A stretch of 64,000 bases of DNA from Bacillota bacterium (GTDB taxonomy: Bacteria > Sysuimicrobiota > Sysuimicrobiia > Sysuimicrobiales > Segetimicrobiaceae), in contig JAJPJJ010000082.1 of assembly GCA_021324295.1 (NCBI GenBank), forward strand, positions 102,248 to 166,247. Direction: 5' to 3'. Below are positions 61,482 to 64,000 of this stretch, piece after piece; position 1 is the first letter of the stretch; every line of letters begins with the position of its first letter. Both the position numbers and the translations under genes were made by a program. The notes under the pieces are model-generated. The model saw only the letters and a list, made by a program, of their open reading frames with translations. It did no database searches and was not told where the DNA came from.

Positions 61482-62315
61482 GTGGGCATCGTGACGACGC
61501 TGCGGAACCAGGCGCTCTCAGACGCGCTCGCGAGGGCCGAGCCTGCGGGGAGCGTGGGGGCTTGGCGTCTGCGCGTGGAGCGCCTGCACGCGTACTTCGG
61601 GCGCGTGCACGCCGTGCGAGGGCTGTCGATCGCCATCGCGGCGCACCGCATCACCGCCATCATCGGGCCCAGCGGGTGCGGCAAGTCGACGTTCCTGCGC
61701 TGCCTCAACCGGATGCACGAGGTCGTGCCGGGCGCCCGCGTGGAGGGGCGCGTGTACCTCGACGGCGAGGACATCTACGCCCCCTACGTCGATCCGGTTA
61801 CGATCCGCCGGCGGGTCGGGATGGTCTTCCAGCGGCCCGCCCCGTTCCCCACGATGTCGATCTACGATAACGTGGCGGCGGGCCTGCGCCTGGCCGGCGT
61901 GCGCGACCGGCGGCGGCTGGACGAGGCGGTGGAGCGCAGCCTCCGGCAGGCCGCCCTGTGGGACGAGGTCAAGGATGCCCTCGGCAAGCCGGGCACGAGC
62001 CTGTCGGGAGGGCAGCAGCAGCGGTTGTGTATCGCCCGGGCGCTGGCGGTCGGGCCGGAGGTGCTCCTCATGGACGAGCCGGCCTCGGCGCTCGACCCGG
62101 CCTCCACGTCGAAGATCGAGGAGCTGGCGCGGACCCTACGGGAGACGCTGACGATCGTCATCGTGACCCACAACATGCAGCAGGCGGCGCGTGTCTCCGA
62201 CAACACCGCGTTCATGCTGGCGGGCGAGCTGGTCGAGTACGGCCCGACGCCGCAGATCTTCACCCGCCCCGGGGACCATCGCACCGAGGACTACGTCACG
62301 GGCCGGTTCGGCTGA
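61482..62315 (+). CDS. pstB: Phosphate ABC transporter ATPase PstB
   Basis: A 277-residue ATP-binding subunit. Walker A is [17 protein letters not shown], the signature [15 protein letters not shown], Walker [14 protein letters not shown] and the switch histidine [25 protein letters not shown] and [29 protein letters not shown] are PstB-specific. GTG 61482 and GTG 61491 are both possible starts. The first ~25 residues are extra compared with most PstB proteins. No phoU follows; the next gene is on the other strand. Confidence 0.95.
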   Translation: MGIVTTLRNQALSDALARAEPAGSVGAWRLRVERLHAYFGRVHAVRGLSIAIAAHRITAIIGPSGCGKSTFLRCLNRMHEVVPGARVEGRVYLDGEDIYAPYVDPVTIRRRVGMVFQRPAPFPTMSIYDNVAAGLRLAGVRDRRRLDEAVERSLRQAALWDEVKDALGKPGTSLSGGQQQRLCIARALAVGPEVLLMDEPASALDPASTSKIEELARTLRETLTIVIVTHNMQQAARVSDNTAFMLAGELVEYGPTPQIFTRPGDHRTEDYVTGRFG

Positions 62316-62516
62316 CGGGGGACCAGGCCCCGCCGGGTGACGGGTATCGCGACACAGGGAAGCGGCAATGCAGCTGAAGGCGCGACCTCGGTCGGCCGGG
62401 GCCCGGGCCAGTAGACCACGAGCGCCGTGACGTGGGCAAGCGGCAGTGGACGTGGAGCGTGCTGCCCCGGCCGACGGGAGCCGGGCGCGGCCCGTGCGCC
62501 GGCCCGCAAGGCGGCG

Positions 62517-63302
62517 CTACACGCCCGCGAGCGTGAGGATGAGGTCTGTGCCAAAGGCGATGAGGAATCCCGCCGTAATCCCCGAGGCCATCCAGATCTG
62601 GGCCCCGAGGCGCCGGCCCACGCTGAACATCTCCCCGACGATGTAGATGAGCGCGCCCGCGGCGAGGGCGAGGAAGAGGACGGAGGCGGGCAGCACGGTG
62701 ACGTGATAGCCGAGGAGGGTTCCCGCGAACGTCGGTCCCCCTCCGATCAGGCCCAACAGGCCCAGGAACGGCCACGATGGTCCCTCGCGCGCCGCGGAGA
62801 GCGGCGCGGCGACCGCAAACCCTTCCGTGATGTTGTGCAGTCCGAACCCGACGACCAGGATGACCGCAAACGAGATCGCGCCTTGCGCTGCCGCCTGCCC
62901 GATCGCCAGGCCCTCGGAGAAGTTGTGCAGCCCCAGCCCCGTCGCGATCATCAGCGCCATCTGTCGCGGCAGGCGTGCATCGGATCCTGCCCGGCGCATC
63001 GCCTTTGCATCGAAGGCGACGAGGCCCACGAGACCCACGGCCAGGCCCATGACCAGCATCGTCACGAGAACCGCAAACTGACCCCACTGCCCGGTCCTGG
63101 CGCCGCTCTTCACGGCGTCCTCCACCGGCTCGAGCGCCTTCGACAGGATGTCCCAGACGAGGAACAGGAGTACGCCGAGAGCCAGGGCGGTCAGGAGGCT
63201 TTGGAAGTGCGCCGTCTTCTGCTTGAGGCGGGCCACCGGCAGGCCCAGGTAGATCGTGAACCCGGCCAGCGCCCCGAGCCCGACCGTGTGCCACATCTCC
63301 AT
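62517..63302 (-). CDS. ZIP family metal transporter
   Basis: A 261-residue membrane protein importing divalent metal ions such as zinc, iron or manganese. The metal-binding helix motifs are TGLGLHNFSEGLAIGQ and GFGLHNITEGFAVAAPL, the paired HN..EG signatures of ZIP. Eight hydrophobic segments can be seen, and an internal charged loop (DAKAMRRAGSDARLPRQ) lies between helices three and four. ATG 63302 is preferred because GGGGGAGG lies just upstream; ATG 63356 is also in frame. The gene is divergent from a Fur-family gene, with a candidate DtxR-type site between them, pointing to metal-dependent repression. Confidence 0.9.
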   Translation of the reverse strand: MEMWHTVGLGALAGFTIYLGLPVARLKQKTAHFQSLLTALALGVLLFLVWDILSKALEPVEDAVKSGARTGQWGQFAVLVTMLVMGLAVGLVGLVAFDAKAMRRAGSDARLPRQMALMIATGLGLHNFSEGLAIGQAAAQGAISFAVILVVGFGLHNITEGFAVAAPLSAAREGPSWPFLGLLGLIGGGPTFAGTLLGYHVTVLPASVLFLALAAGALIYIVGEMFSVGRRLGAQIWMASGITAGFLIAFGTDLILTLAGV

Positions 63303-63355
63303 CGGAGCGCCTCCCCCGCGCGCCCGCAACCCGCCTTGCGTGCAGCGCAGGAACA

Positions 63356-63374
63356 TTAGGGACGCCTAACCAAT
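63356..63374. promoter_or_regulatory. Candidate DtxR/IdeR-type operator
   Basis: TTAGGGACGCCTAACCAAT matches the DtxR/IdeR consensus TTAGGTTAGCCTAACCTAA at 14 of 19 positions by hand alignment. It contains the dyad TTAGG-N4-CCTAA. It lies 54 bases before the chosen start of the ZIP transporter, where an operator would be expected. The cognate regulator is not in the window; the adjacent regulator gene is of the Fur family instead. Confidence 0.5.
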
Positions 63375-63380
63375 ACCTGA

Positions 63381-63403
63381 TTGTAGAGTAGCCAGCTCAA
63401 CAA
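63381..63403. promoter_or_regulatory. Imperfect dyad TTGTAGAG-N7-CTCAACAA
   Basis: Eight-base arms (63381-63388 and 63396-63403) match at seven of eight positions around a seven-base spacer. It is in the same divergent metal-gene gap as the DtxR-like site, in an AT-richer patch. It might be a second operator or part of a promoter. Confidence 0.3.
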
Positions 63404-63500
63404 TGGTGTCAAGCGCACGACGCTCGACCGGCCGGCAGCCCAAGCGCGACAAGCCATCGCGAAGCGCGTAACGGGCTGGCGGACGTAAAGAGGTGGCAGG

Positions 63501-64000
63501 ATGGGGATGGATGGGTTCTCTGCGGATCGGGCGCTGGCGGCGCTTCGGGCTCGGGGGCGCAAGGTCACGGCTCAGCGGATGGCCGTCCTCCGCGCCTTGG
63601 AGCAGGCCGACCATCCGACCGCCGAGGAGCTCCACGCACGCCTCCGGGAGGCCGTGCCCGGCCTGGCGCTCAAGACCGTCTACGCGCGATTCTCCACGAG
63701 CTGGCCGCCCTGCGGCTGGTGGAGCCGATCCCCATGCTGGCGGGCGCCACCCGGTGGGAGCCGAGGCCGACCCCGCACGCCCACTTCGTCTGCGACGACT
63801 GCAGCCGCCTGGTGGACCTTCCCGTCGATCCGACGATCCTGCTGGCACTGGCGCAGCGCTCCAGCCGCTTCCGGATGACGCGGACCGTTCCTGATTTCGA
63901 GGACATTTGGGACATGTCCCCACGTCAGCCGAACAGCGCTGCTGACGATTCGCGTGCCGGAGTCCCACCGGCAGCGGACGAGCTGATCCCACGCCGGGCC
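63501..64000 (+). pseudogene. Fur family regulator, frameshifted, runs off the window
   Basis: The N-terminal winged helix of a Fur-type metalloregulator begins with ATG 63501: LRARGRKVTAQRMAVLRALEQADHPTAEELHARL and GLALKTVY. After TVY at 63683 the frame changes: five bases (GCGCG, 63684-63688) stand where three are expected. Reading resumes in another frame as ILHELAALRLVEPIPML and HAHFVCDDCSRLVDLP, the family's HxH and first CxxC metal motifs. In the tail, the second CxxC expected near the C-terminus reads IWDMS, so both cysteines are missing. No stop is met before the window ends. It may be decaying, or the shift may be a base-call error in a GC repeat. Confidence 0.75.

Overview
The window comes from a bacterial chromosome that is visibly very G+C-rich (not computed). 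Genes are tightly packed, GTG starts are frequent, and many genes overlap by the 4-base ATGA/GTGA arrangement. No rRNA, tRNA, CRISPR array, insertion sequence or phage gene was recognised. The gene set suggests a free-living heterotroph: many ABC importers, an F420/flavin-type LLM oxidoreductase, a single-protein DNA ligase D and a two-component phosphate regulon. The TTAAC-type Pho box and a DtxR-like box lean weakly toward a Gram-positive-related (Terrabacteria) lineage such as an uncultured soil phylum. The phylum cannot be fixed from this sequence alone.

Layout. (1) 1-2480: the end of an ABC-2 permease and a PucR-type regulator. (2) 2611-19155: an unusual catabolic island. It has two complete copies of a module made of an extracellular sugar-type binding protein, two MalFG-like permeases and an ACMSD-like amidohydrolase. 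Between and around them lie a ureohydrolase, a D-2-hydroxyacid dehydrogenase, three tandem-Dabb proteins, a Gfo/Idh/MocA oxidoreductase and a broken M24 peptidase. No ATPase for these importers is present. (3) 19372-27468: DUF72, LigD, a class IV aminotransferase, an LLM oxidoreductase, a BrkB membrane protein and a PQQ-type propeller. (4) 27599-33577: a BMP-type purine/nucleoside importer facing an adenine deaminase. (5) 33670-38640, minus strand: CapA, a GNAT, an SDR, a glutamine-synthetase-like ligase and a LysR regulator. (6) 38747-45414, divergent from the LysR gene: an operon of a two-subunit CoA-transferase, a short citrate-synthase-like protein, an aldehyde dehydrogenase, a class III aminotransferase and a phosphodiesterase-like protein. 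(7) 45702-51797: a Liv-type amino-acid importer (binding protein, H, M, G, F) and a convergent class III aminotransferase. (8) 51986-62315: DUF488, a GlpD-like dehydrogenase, then a phosphate block of Pit, DUF47, PhoP/PhoR-like pair and PstSCAB with a candidate Pho box before pstS. (9) 62517-64000: a ZIP metal transporter, a candidate DtxR-type operator and a frameshifted Fur-family gene running off the end.

How they work together. The island at 2.6-19.2 kb looks like uptake plus breakdown of one or two related, unidentified compounds under a PucR regulator. The 36-45 kb region looks like a second pathway in which a gamma-glutamyl-ligase-like enzyme, an aminotransferase, an aldehyde dehydrogenase and a CoA-transferase could convert an amine or amino acid to CoA thioesters. 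The phosphate block is a coherent regulon: low- and high-affinity uptake, sensing and a phased operator.
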